Below are positions 12,697 through 23,556 of a stretch of 64,000 nt of DNA, piece by piece. The translations under genes were made by a program, and so were the position numbers. Source of the stretch: Rotaria socialis (lineage: Eukaryota; Rotifera; Eurotatoria; Philodinida; Philodinidae); contig CAJNYU010004581.1 in NCBI GenBank assembly GCA_905331475.1, positions 1 to 64,000 of the forward strand, written 5' to 3'. Below the pieces are notes generated by a model. The model saw only the letters and a program-made list of their open reading frames with translations, was not told the origin of the DNA and ran no database searches. Position 1 is the first letter of the stretch, and every line of letters starts with the position of its first letter.

Positions 12697-13355
12697 ATGA
12701 GTTTTATTTCGATCGACAAAAACTGATCGCTCATGTCGAGCATTTTCATTTCCATGTGAGGTGAAAGCAGATCGATTACCGTTCTCTCGTGATCTACGAT
12801 TAGTTATAATGTCAAAAACCATCTGATGAGACACTTGAGCAAGGTCAAAATCGGTCATGGTTAAGCTTTGACACGCATCTACACTCAAGAGAATCTCTTT
12901 GTCTGAGTACTAACGTAAGACAAAATTTTGACCATTCAAACTAGAACTTATAGAAGTGACTAATAACTCTGTGCATTAAAATGGTTCAAAATTTCATATC
13001 TGGCTTTGCTGTCTAATTGGGTCACAATGCATTCTCCCATCCTTTAAATGCATGTTGAGCAAAAAACATCAAAATTGAAAATTAGCGTTTTCTGATCGAT
13101 GTGGTGTCTCTAGTTATGACTCAATATTATCTAACTTCATATTATTTCTGAATGAAGCAATCATTTTGTAATCAGTCTACAATCTAGTCGATCTTGGCAA
13201 CCTTTTTAGAATTAGGCGTCTGCTTTCACTATTGGATATTGCATGTAACCGGAAAGGAAAAGATTAATTTATTGATGCGTAAAGACACTCTGGAATAAAT
13301 TAATGTACTGCTATTTCATGCGGCTGTACCATGATTATTTGATTGCACTGACATG
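12697..13355. other. Intergenic, no gene seen
   Basis: The minus-strand frame 12634-12888 overlaps the array end and shows no recognisable domain. Nothing else stands out. Confidence 0.4.
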
Positions 13356-14132
13356 TCAGTGGCGACAGCAATGAGAGCAGTGGCAACAATCAATAGTCTT
13401 GCTTTCTGAATCTCCATTGAAGTACCAATGTGTACGCGTGATAGACGCATCCTGGTCGACTTTCTTCATTTCTGCCAAAGTTTGCTGCATTGCTTCCTTA
13501 GTTTTTGGCATAATCCACTGTTTACGATTGTTCACATCGGTGTCCTCGACCAGGCCTTCGTTGACTTGCTTGTTCATCAAGCTGTCGTATCGTAGGTAGA
13601 AGCCCAAATCATCTTCTGTTCCGGTGGCATGCACCCGATCGACGAAACGATGAAGAAAATGAATCAGTTCAAGGCGTTTCTCAGCCATAATCTCGATGAA
13701 TCGACCTTGCATGATGACATTTGATCCGTCGAAGAACTGCATAGGAAAAAACTTCTGACTGGTCTTGTCGAATCCCCACATGTACGGAATCGGCATAGGT
13801 TCCGATTCGCTTTTCATTTCGACGGGTTTGAGATGCGCGACTCTAGCATTGCTTTGTACCTTTGCCGCATGATCATCGATAGATGATCCTAATGATAGCT
13901 GGACAATCTCACTTGGACTCATCTTGAAGTGATTGTGAATGCGACAGATCCCAATATGGCTGTTCAGATTGGTCTCTCGCAAATCTTTGCCCATTTCTTC
14001 AGCAATGCCATCGAGCGATGCATGTCGACTCTCATCGATGTCCTTAAGACTATTAAATACTTCGTGTGACCATTCCTTGAAAAGCCCGGTATTGAGTAAA
14101 GTTTGTTGGTTAAGGATGATAGCAGTAGCCAT
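13356..14132 (-). CDS. Intronless protein of unknown function, 258 aa
   Basis: A single uninterrupted frame runs from ATG at 14132 to the stop at 13356. I chose this ATG because the in-frame extension upstream begins only with a TTG. The protein starts MATAIILNQQTLLNTG, has an ICRIHNHFKM segment and a WGFDK...FFPMQFFDG region, is rich in charged helices, and ends in a Cys/His cluster (CCHCSHCCRH). No signal peptide or membrane segment is visible. The gene is visibly richer in G+C than its flanks and lacks the short introns typical of neighbours, which fits acquisition from a non-animal source or a retrocopy. I recall loosely similar hypothetical proteins in fungi but cannot name a family. Function unknown. 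Confidence 0.65.
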   Translation of the reverse strand: MATAIILNQQTLLNTGLFKEWSHEVFNSLKDIDESRHASLDGIAEEMGKDLRETNLNSHIGICRIHNHFKMSPSEIVQLSLGSSIDDHAAKVQSNARVAHLKPVEMKSESEPMPIPYMWGFDKTSQKFFPMQFFDGSNVIMQGRFIEIMAEKRLELIHFLHRFVDRVHATGTEDDLGFYLRYDSLMNKQVNEGLVEDTDVNNRKQWIMPKTKEAMQQTLAEMKKVDQDASITRTHWYFNGDSESKTIDCCHCSHCCRH

Positions 14133-14270
14133 GATTCCTACATTTAAATAGCTTGACAAAATCAGTCGAAAATTTCTTTTGTGCTACATACCCAGTAGAT
14201 TTTTGTTTGCGAACAGACAGTTCATGTAGTGTTATTGAGATGCATGCTTTTTATATTTCCAAGATCGGAT

Positions 14271-14653
14271 GTGAAAACAGAACACAATTCACGTTTCAAT
14301 TACGAAGAACGATCAACTTCCTTGTTAGGCTCACATGATTACTTTAGTCTTGTGAGAGAAAAGATAACGTGTAACGCATCTGTGCAGCCCACTTGGGCGA
14401 ACTACGTCATTCATATTATCCAATTTGGAAATTTCCACGATAGGAACTGTTTACGACGGGTATCTATCTTGGGAGAGAAAATATTTTTTTGGCGAAGTAG
14501 GAACTGCATGTGAATGACAAAGTTCGCACAAGTGGGTTGCACAGATGCGTAACACGTTATCTTTTCTCTCACAAGACTAAAGTAATCATGTGAGCCTAAC
14601 AAGGAAGTTGATCGTTCTTCGTAATTGAAACATGAATTGTGTTCTGTTTTCAT
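14271..14653. repeat. Foldback repeat with ~145-bp arms
   Basis: Arms at about 14271-14415 and 14505-14653 are near-identical inverted copies around a spacer of about 90 bp. Because of this, the two open frames on opposite strands encode the same peptide. It sits just upstream of the intronless gene's start. Non-coding; foldback/MITE type. Confidence 0.9.
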
Positions 14654-14689
14654 TTGTGCTCTGTACTGAAAAAAAATACCTATCATACC

Positions 14690-15953
14690 GAACCTTTTGT
14701 GCAACGAATTCGAAATCCCCGAAGAGGTTTCGTAAAAATATTTGATCCCTTCAAAATCATTGTCATCGATCGAGAAGTGTTTTTTAAAGGTTCGGTAGGA
14801 TTTTTTTATGGTTTGGTACGAAATCCTCTGAGGTTCGATAATGTAACCATTGTGTTTTCAGTGCTGGTAATCCCTGATAATTCTGAAATCCTAGATGATA
14901 CGGAGACCATATAATTTTGAATTGCTTTATAATTCATTTTACATCATGAAATCGAATATTCAGCATAGCATGGTATTTAGAAGAATTTAGTTCTTCAAAA
15001 TATGGCATTTTACCGTAAAAATTCCGTATTTATCGATTTTTTTTGAATTATCCATTTAGAAACGACAGTTGTTTGAATTTATGATTCTTACATTTTTAAG
15101 GATGCTTACTATTGCTTATGGTTTTTTTTGCACGACGTTGTTGTTTTCACCCTTCCTACATGTACATGACAGGAACGAGTTATGTGATGAAAAAGTGATT
15201 TTTTTTGTCGTCATATTATAAAGCTTAGAATGTTAATCAAGTTTTAAACTGGTTTTCGCCGGTGATCTTATGATGCTGAGACATTTAGTTCTTGAAAGTT
15301 TCACAGTGACCGTTGAAGGTCGATTTAGGCGTGACGAATTTTCAGCGAAACAACTAAATTCCAAGAATTTCAAAGTTTCCAGGACTTTCACAGATTGCAA
15401 TGGTTCCATGAACTCCAAGGATTGCAAAGCTATTCAAAGACTTCATTAATTCTATGAAATCCAAGGTTTTCTTGAATTCCAACTCATGCGAAAGTTTGAG
15501 CGGGTAAGCTGGCTAACATACCTTGCATTTAGAGCTTATTAGCGCGCCAAAGTGCATATTTCCGGTGGTGTTTTTAAAAGCGCTTAAATGCGCCTATATC
15601 ACATGAAATACTTAAAATTTTGTGTAAGAACTTTCTTCAACAGTTCAAAAATAACTTTCACTAGTAAGATTTTTCAAATAGGAAGACTTCTAAGGAAGTC
15701 AAGAACTCTCTTTATTCCAAAGATTCTTATGAATTTCAAGCATTCCAAATCCATTGAGTTCAGACATGTCTTCCGCTTGTAACTCTGTATTGATCTGAAT
15801 AATTCTATGGTGAATATTTGAGGATTCTTTTATATGCATCTAAACATTCTATGATTATTTAAGGATGTCACATGTCCTTCATAGAGTAAAGAAAATGTTT
15901 TTATTCAAACTATTCTTTTTATTTGATAGAAATGAATTATATTTTAATAACTC
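14690..15953. other. Diverged repeats, no gene
   Basis: About 14690-14850 has loosely inverted GGTTCGGTA/TACGAACC-like words. From 15350 to 15480 and 15640 to 15760, short phrases of the type TTCCAAGGATTGCAAAG recur irregularly, suggesting an old tandem repeat. No coding signal. Confidence 0.4.
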
Positions 15954-16928
15954 TTATGTGTTTGAATCCAAATTGAATTTTTGTACTCGCTGATTTTCGT
16001 TGTCGACGACATACAGATTACCGTGTCGGTCGAATGATAAATCGGTGGGATAGCGGAGTTGATTCGATCCTTTCCCTTCACCGTTTCCACCAACAATGAC
16101 ATTTCCCTGTGTAGCTCCTTTGGGCCAACGCATGATTCGATGATTTCCACTATCAGTCACATAGACAGTGCCCAATCGATCGACAATGACTTCATAAGAA
16201 CTTGACAATTGTGAAGCATTATTTCCCTTTCCTTGATTACCAGCCACGACAGTGCCATTTTTTGCACCTTCCATCCATTTCATCACGCGATTATTTTCAT
16301 AGTCAGACACGTATACTGAGTGATCTCTATCAACGAATATGTATGCACGGTTCGAGAGTTGATCGGAACGATTTCCTTTTCCATTACCACCTGCAACCAC
16401 TATTCCTTGCAATACTCCTCCTTGATATCGTCTAACTTCATTTTTTCCATCTTCAGCAACATAGAGAGATCCAGTATCATCCATTGTCAAACTCCGACAA
16501 GAGATGTTCGAAATGATCGTTTCTGCACTTCTCTGATTTTGACGAGGCCATCGAACTACTCTTCTATTACCCCAATCGCAGATGACAAGACTATCTCTGT
16601 CTTTGTCGACAATCACATCTCTTGGGTTATCTAATTGATGAGTCCCACTACCATTTCCATTACCACCGGCAACCAATTGGCCACTCATCGCATGCCATTT
16701 CCATTCCACAATACGATGATTCGATTGATCACAAATATAGATAGTCTGATCATCATCAACATACAGACTAAGTGGATTAGAGAGTTGATTCATTCCATCG
16801 CCTCTTCCATTTCCTCCAGCCACGGAGACTCCATCATGCACCCATTTGGCATTCGGATGAAGATCAGTTGAATTTAATGGTGCTGAAACGAAGCAAAGCT
16901 TTGCAGTATGAATGAACATCAGCTTCAT
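15954..16928 (-). CDS. NHL-repeat six-bladed beta-propeller protein, 324 aa
   Basis: A continuous frame from ATG 16928 carries six NHL blades, each of the pattern xQLxxPxDlxVDxxxxlYVxDxxNhRVxxW. They begin near residues 46, 97, 148, 189, 238 and 287; the third is shortened. Blades are separated by VAGGNGxG loops. Six is the full number for one closed NHL propeller. NHL propellers bind protein, glycan or RNA ligands. This one has no RING, B-box or enzyme domain, so it is a stand-alone binding module. The N-terminus is only weakly signal-like (MKLMFIHTAKLCFVSAPL); a secreted form with an upstream exon is possible. The gene has no introns. Stand-alone NHL proteins are, as I recall, expanded in bdelloid rotifers. 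The partner is unknown. Confidence 0.85.
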   Translation of the reverse strand: MKLMFIHTAKLCFVSAPLNSTDLHPNAKWVHDGVSVAGGNGRGDGMNQLSNPLSLYVDDDQTIYICDQSNHRIVEWKWHAMSGQLVAGGNGNGSGTHQLDNPRDVIVDKDRDSLVICDWGNRRVVRWPRQNQRSAETIISNISCRSLTMDDTGSLYVAEDGKNEVRRYQGGVLQGIVVAGGNGKGNRSDQLSNRAYIFVDRDHSVYVSDYENNRVMKWMEGAKNGTVVAGNQGKGNNASQLSSSYEVIVDRLGTVYVTDSGNHRIMRWPKGATQGNVIVGGNGEGKGSNQLRYPTDLSFDRHGNLYVVDNENQRVQKFNLDSNT

Positions 16929-18003
16929 TGAAACAAATCTCTCGATTGTAAGATGAGAAATATTTTTGTCAAATGAATTTGTATTCTCAACTTTGAAAAG
17001 AACGAGAACTCATCTGTCACTTTGTCTCACTCACTGTCTTTCATTTTGAATATTTTCGGTCGACAATAAATACTAGTTTTCTCTTATTTTACAATTCACT
17101 TCAATGATTTTATTGAAGCAAAATTTTTATCAAAATAAATAAGAATACATCTCTGTCTTCATCTTGAAACAGATACTTCAAAACTAGTAATGCAATGCTC
17201 ACCAACAAATAGTCAACACAGTATTATATAATTCAATTTCTGTCAAAAACAAACCTCTACTCTTCACCTGATAATTTATGCTGGCTTGAAATTAGCATTT
17301 CATGAAGTCTATGCAACGTCTTCTCAAAGCACTACACATATATTCGTTATTCCTTTCATATTTTAAATTAATCATAAGTAGCATTTAGATCAATAACAGT
17401 ATTATTTCAACTCATGGCCTACTTTCTTTCTAGGCAATTGTTTTAGTCAACTTTCTTGTTTCTAAAGAACATATGTATCACGGCAAAAAAATTGCCCTTG
17501 TACATTAAGTATTCATCAACAACTTCACGATTGATTTTGGTAAATATGGATGGTAAAACTATTAGACATATATAGGAGGCATTGCAACTAAGCCATGACC
17601 ACTTTCAGCAGAATGTTGCTCAATAAATGTCACCAATTTGTTTGACATTTCTATAGTAGGTACCTACATCCAAGTTAGGAATAAACTGAAAATTTCAGCT
17701 CAAACCGATGAACCATTCTGGATATATAGACGTTGCAAATATGAAGGGGTAGGCTCAAAAAGGGGCAAGTGCTGGTTCCAAGTACCAAATTTTACTATAG
17801 TTTCGAAGGTGCTGAACAGGTGCTAGAGATGCTGAAATATGCTAAAGATGTTAGTAGTTGCGGAAAAGGAACAGTAAAATAAAGGAGAAGTATACCACAG
17901 GATGACATAATTCTCTGTTAAACTCATTGCTTTCCCTCGATCTTGGTGAATACACTAATTTCACAATAAAAACAGAGGTGTACCAAATTAGGAACCTGAA
18001 TTA
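16929..18003. other. Intergenic, no gene seen
   Basis: AT-rich. Around 17740-17830 the phrases GGGGCAAGTGCTGGTTCC and AGGTGCTGAACAGGTGCTAG resemble AGGTGCTGAGGTGCTAGGGG at about 20030, so they may be outer parts of the hairpin family that follows. Confidence 0.4.
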
Positions 18004-19676
18004 ACTGAAAACCTGCATCTAATTTTATTAGCTTGAGAATCATCATTGAATTCTGATTATTTTCCAGGAGCTTATTGTGTACTTTATGAAAACTCAATTT
18101 TTAACATCTGGAGTACCCCTCAAGGATTGAAAAGACATTTTGTTCTGATTTTAGTGCAAGTAGTTATATTTCGATAAAATTAAGTTCCCTGATCACAAAT
18201 ATCATCTTAGATTCTAAAATTCATTGGATATTAAGAAAGATCTGAAGCATTCTCCGGAACACTTAAAAGCAGCTATTGGGCCAAAGGTCCTTGAATATTT
18301 GATTTATACTGTTTGAGAATAGACCCCTTCGATACAAAATGTTTTTGTCTATCAGAGTATATAAGATCGGCTTAGACATTCAAATTTTGTTTTATCGATA
18401 AATGCTAAATACCGTCCAGATTGACTCATGCAGCTAGAAATAATGCTATTCTCAATTTTATGAAGTGTAGCTTTTCGAGGTTTACCAAAAAGATTTTCTT
18501 ACCGGATACGTAATTCAATGTGCTCTTTCTAATGAAAGAGTTTTAAACTTAAAACTCGTTGTAATATGAAGCGTTTTCGCTCCAATACTACTATTGGAAC
18601 TGGATTTCTGTCAGTTGTGACCGATATTCGATAGTTTCAAGCAGATTAATTCTCATTTGATTGAATATAAATATTATATTTGTTTTAAGCACAAAATCTA
18701 ATTCGGTTTAATTATTTCTACACCTTTTGTTTTCGGTCAGATTTTCACCCCTGGTCCCCGTCATGGATAACGAAAAACAAGCTTATCCCAAAAGCCATGC
18801 GGGCAATGTTAAAAGTTTCCAAACTTTGGGAATTATGTTTGAGATAAAATAGATCAATTAATAATCAATCAAATAGTTGCTTTGAATAAAACATTTTGTT
18901 TTCATATAATCCTGAGGGGGACCAGACGTAAAAATCTGACCAAAAACAAAAGTTGTAGAAATAATTAGATCCACTCAGATCTTGTGCTTAAAACAAATAT
19001 AATATTGATATTCAGTTGCATATGAATTATTCTGTTTGAAACTACCAAGTAGCAGCCAAGCAATGACAGAAATTCGATTCCAACACTAGTATTGGAACGA
19101 AAACACTTTGCATTACATCGAGTTTTAAGTAGAAAACTCTTTCATTTGAAAGAGCACATTGAATTACGTATCCGGTAAGAAAATCTTACTGGTAGACCTC
19201 GAAAAACTACACTTCATAAGACTGAGAAAAGTAGTATTTGTAACTGTATGACCCGATTGGGGTGGTATTTGGATGATCGAGAGAAAAACGATTAAATATC
19301 GAAGTCGTTTTTACATATTCTGATAGAAAAAAATATTGTGCATCGAGTGGACCTATTTTCAAACAGTATTAATCGAATATTCATAGATCTTTAGGTCAGT
19401 AACTGTTTTTTAAGGCTCCGAGAGAGTGCTTCATATCTTTCTTATTATTCGATGAAATTCAAAACTGAGACAAGACTTGTAATCAGAAAGCTTAGCCTTA
19501 TGGAAATATAACTATCTAAATTAAAACTAGAACAAAAATGGTTTTTCGACCCTTGAGGGGGGCCCCAGGTTTTAAAAATTGATTTTTCATGAAATACATA
19601 ATAAACTTATGGAAAATAAGCCGAATTCAATGATGATTTTCAAGCTAATAAAATTATGTGCAGGTTTCTTTCTACC
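18004..19676. repeat. Giant foldback, ~770-bp arms, ~115-bp loop
   Basis: The left arm (about 18004-18780) matches the inverted right arm (about 18895-19676) along its whole length with many mismatches and small indels. Landmarks include CTTACCGGATACGTAATTCA against TGAATTACGTATCCGGTAAG, and CACAAAATCTAATTC near the loop. No long open frame exists. A transcript through it would fold into long imperfect double-stranded RNA. It is probably an old non-autonomous DNA element or an inverted duplication. Confidence 0.9.
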
Positions 19677-20626
19677 AAGAAGTATGGCATTTCCTACAAT
19701 GTTTTTTTCATACCCGAGAGAAAGCAGAAGCTGTACAAATGCATTGGTGATAAAATGAAAAATAAACTTCTGAAAAATAACCAGAGCTCAGTGTTAGTAC
19801 TCACACTAATAAAAGAAGAATCAAACTTTTTGGTATATCATTTTGCAATTTGATATACGGTTACTTTCGAAGGATGTTTTTCTTTTTCTGTTGGCTTTCT
19901 ATTCTGAAATAATTCTCATTCAAAGTCTGTGAATAATTCAAGAAAAAAATCACCTCTACTATTGAAAATGAAAGTAGTTTTCCCGATTCATTTCCATACG
20001 ACTGAAGTAAATCTCACTATAGAAAAGGTGCTGAGGTGCTAGGGGTTCCAAACCTGCACTTTCCCCCTTGGCTGTTTGTGTTGCCCGGGAAAAATCGGTT
20101 ATATTCGGGTAAAATTAAACCTCTCGTCGCTAAAATAATAAAGTTAAAATATAAGCGGACTTGGTCTTCCTATATCAAGATATTCGAATTTTACTGTACT
20201 CTTCGTTCAACTATATAGGAGCATTAAGATTACTCATATTCGTTTTTTATACAATCAGATGAATACTTTAATAGTGAGTTTCAAGAAACTTTCTTAAATG
20301 TATCGCTAACATTAGCATCACATTAGTTTCGATATCTTCTGAAACTTAAGTGATATCGAGATGCAAAAAAAGATATATACTGCGTTTGAAAAAGGACTTA
20401 TACATACAATATTTGAATTTAAAGTGCATTTGTCCATCATTTGGTGATCTATCGGTCGTTTCTTTGTAATTGATGTTAAGAAATCCAAAGGATATATGTA
20501 CTATCTAATAATTATTTTCTTTTGTTCTCTTCAATATCTACCGTTTAAAAGGGTTTATTTCATCAAATTAAAGCATGAATTTAATGAACATCGCCAAACA
20601 TCTATTCTGTGTGACTCAAACTGAAT

Positions 20627-22500
20627 ATGATTTCTGAAAATTCTGTTAGTACTGGCGATAAAAATTTTGTTTCCAAACGATTTTTTGAGGTTTCGAAGTT
20701 ATTTAAAGACAGCTACTTCAATAAGCTGTATACTTATGATATTCTTGAATTCGATGATGAATATGAAGAATTGATTGATGAAAGAGAGATTCGCGATGAA
20801 ATTGATGAAAATGGTCATTCTAGCGCAAAAAAAAACTAGTTTTACATTAGAAGAAATAGAAAACACAATCGAATAGGTTGATCAACATGCTAATGCTAGA
20901 TTTACAACTATTTCACATCGATATTAAAAAATCAAATCCATGAAGTACATTGCAAAGTTTCGAGAATATATTGAAAAAAATGGTACAAGATTTGAAAAAT
21001 TAAAACAAATTAAGAAATTTATGTCTAACGAATTTTATCTGAACAGAACGGTTGAACAAGAAGCCATTTAAAATGCTGATCTAGAACTGTATACAATTCA
21101 CAAGATTGCAGACTCTCAAGTCTGTAGTTTAAGAGGCTCCCCCCTCAGGGATCGCTTTTCGTTATTCGTGGACCAATTTGTCTGAAATTTTTACGCAATA
21201 TGGTGTTGTGTTAACTCAAATTTTTGCAAATTTTTAGCTTTAAAGAGTTATTGACAAATTAATCTCCAAAATGGTGGTCCTCGTAAGGTACCGATTTCTC
21301 GAACTGTCAAAGACGTAGATAGCTACTTTTTTTTTAAATAAAAGAAGAAACCTATGTCTAGAAATGTATGTAGCGTTTTTTCGAAATTCGATTTTGTTCG
21401 GATTTCCGAGACATTCTACTACAAGAACTCGGAATTTAGTGCCTTTTGACATCAGTTTTATCCAGTTGTCTCGGCCAACAGATCGAATTTCGAAAAAACG
21501 CTACATACATTTCTAGATATAGGCTTCTTCTTTTATTTAAAAAAAAGTAGCTCGCTAGCTCTTATACAGTCTGAGAAATCGGTTTCGAACTCTTCAAAAA
21601 AGTGATTTTGAGAAAACCAATCAACAAGTTGTATGAAACAATTTTAATTTCACTATGACTGTCACGAGCTCTATACTGCAATTTCGTCATGTATACAGGA
21701 TTTTAAGCAGAAATGACTACGTTCCACTAATTAATTAATATAACAGAACGCATATCTGTTTCTCATTAGATAAAATCTATCAGCTTGTGGACCAATATCA
21801 CATCCACGTAACTAAGGAAAATTTCTGAAAAAACCGTATATTTCTACTACTGCTCCCAGAAAACCACTATTTTAAATATACATGTCTCAATGTAGCATAC
21901 ATATATAATTTAGAATCTCAAAATTGCAATGAAAGTAAAAGAACTTTGTTATCAAAGTATTCTTCTCACCAAATTTTAAACAGTGATCACTGTTCATTTC
22001 AACAAGATCATGTTCCACCAAGGATCCTTTCTTTTAGCACTGAAAGAACAACAGAAGTAGATGTTAAAAAGAAGCACAATTTAACACATTTTGATACAGT
22101 TCAGCCTATTTTATCAGCTGACGGTCGTTTATTAAACAAATTCTTGCTCGCCCTTCAAGAAAAAGAAAATGAATTTTGTAAAATAGTACAAAAAGATTTA
22201 ATTGTACCACCAAATGTTGTAGTAAGAGCATCAAGATCTGGAAAAAGGAGCGATGAAAAGCATCATACTTTTTTAAATGAACCTCTACATCGTTTGGCTT
22301 ATAGAAATTTTCTTCTTTTCCTTGATTCTTAGACAATTTCAGCTGACCTTAAAAAGTTTCGAGTAGTATTTCCTAATCAAGACAGTCTATTATTGATTTT
22401 TTCCGAAGAATCAACTGGACATATTCAACCACAAGATCTTTCTTTAGTCTGTTCGTGGCGATTTATCTGCGCTAGACTCGTATCAATCGAACAGAAATAA
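20627..22500 (+). pseudogene. pogo/DDE_1-like transposase, decayed
   Basis: The N-terminal part starts near 20627 with an acidic segment (EFDDEYEELIDEREIRDEI) and continues in shifted frames as TLEEIENTIE...ARFTTISHRY...KYIAKFREYIEKNGTRFEKL, a region typical of the DNA-binding half. About 0.8 kb of inserted sequence interrupts it. The catalytic half (21946-22500) reads VPPRILSFSTERTTEVDVKK, then LLFLDS followed by TAG at 22330-22332, then VFPNQDSLLLIF...HIQPQDLSLV. The second and third acidic positions of a DDE core are recognisable, the last in the QPxD context usual for pogo-like enzymes. The TAG stands where relatives, as I recall, have tryptophan. Non-functional. Confidence 0.65.
21240..21600. 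repeat. Foldback nested in the transposase
   Basis: TCGAAATTCGATTTTGTTCG / CAGATCGAATTTCGA and TAAATAAAAGAAGAAACCTA / TAGGCTTCTTCTTTTATTTA mark inverted arms at about 21250-21400 and 21475-21600. It splits the pogo-like frame and therefore arrived after that element. Confidence 0.8.
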
Positions 22501-22940
22501 CTATAAGTGATCGCTAGTGACTTATACTGTGTCATTAATAGTTACGATGAGCGAACATTATTAACTGGTGCTGGATGTAAAAGAACTTTGTTACTATGAT
22601 TTGATTGAAGACCTGCATCCGAATTTGTAATATATGTGTTGAGTTAGTAAATTATGTAATCTTTTGTTTTTAATTGAAATAAAATCGATAATATGGATGA
22701 GTTAAAAATTTTATAACTGCTAGGTGATCTGTATCTAAATTAATACTACAGAAGTTTTACAAGATATCGAAATTAATGTGATGTTAATGTTTCTATATAG
22801 TTGAACGATGAGTGCAGTAAAAGTCGAATATCTTGATATAGGAAGACCAAATCCGCTTATATTTTAACTTTATTAGTCTAGCGACGAGAGGCTTAATTTG
22901 ACCCGAATATCACCGATTTTTTTACGGACAACACAAATAC

Positions 22941-23556
22941 CTCCACTATCAGGACAAAGGGCGGTCTCATATTACCATCCAAACATTTCTATGCATAATC
23001 AACCATGGCATATATAATGAGCAGATCAGTGGAATTGTAGAAAGTACACGTACTTCATCTATCAATTCTTTTAAGCAGTGGAGTCAATCTGTATCTGACA
23101 CGAAAGTCATAACTTCATGTTGAAAACGACTCTTATTTGTATGGATAAGAGTGCTCTGTAGGAGTTAGAATTGGAAGTGGTAAACAATTATTTTTATTTG
23201 GAAATGAGGGGGAGACAGTCGTCATAAAAGCTAACAAGACTCAAGACAAACTTCCGAGAACAGCTTGGAAAAAAGAAAATTGTGGAGGATTTAAGCAATT
23301 TCAATTGGACCAGTTTTCTATGAGTTCAGCCTCTCATTTGAGTCAATAATAGCGAGTTTTTGTCGCCGTTCGAGATGAACATCAGGATCAAACGATTGAT
23401 TTTCAATAATTACTGGAAAATGGCGATTTTCGTAAAATTTTTATAAAAACTCGAAAATATGTCAGATCGAGTCCTTTCAAATGAAAACCGAAAAAGGCGC
23501 AAGCTCGTCCTATTTTTATATCAAATAATCTCAATCCTCTTCATAAAAAGGTTCAA
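22941..23556. other. Intergenic, no gene seen
   Basis: No coding signal. It lies between the transposon end and the 3' end of the pentapeptide-repeat gene. Confidence 0.4.

Larger units (their letters stand above)
20072..22940. mobile_element. pogo-like DNA transposon remnant with long TIRs
   Basis: Inverted ends of about 250-350 bp bracket the transposase relic. TATAAGCGGACTTGGTCTTC at about 20150 pairs with GAAGACCAAATCCGCTTATA at about 22843, and the homology continues outward to GTTTGTGTTGCC / ACAACACAAATAC. The left end carries about 90 extra bases between blocks. Exact termini and target duplication are unclear. A foldback has inserted inside (21240-21600). Confidence 0.75.

Noticed and set aside
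14229-14704. Two frames with the same peptide on opposite strands
   Set aside because: They are a consequence of the inverted arms of a foldback.
16202-16871. Plus-strand frames inside the NHL gene
   Set aside because: They are shadows of the minus-strand propeller gene.
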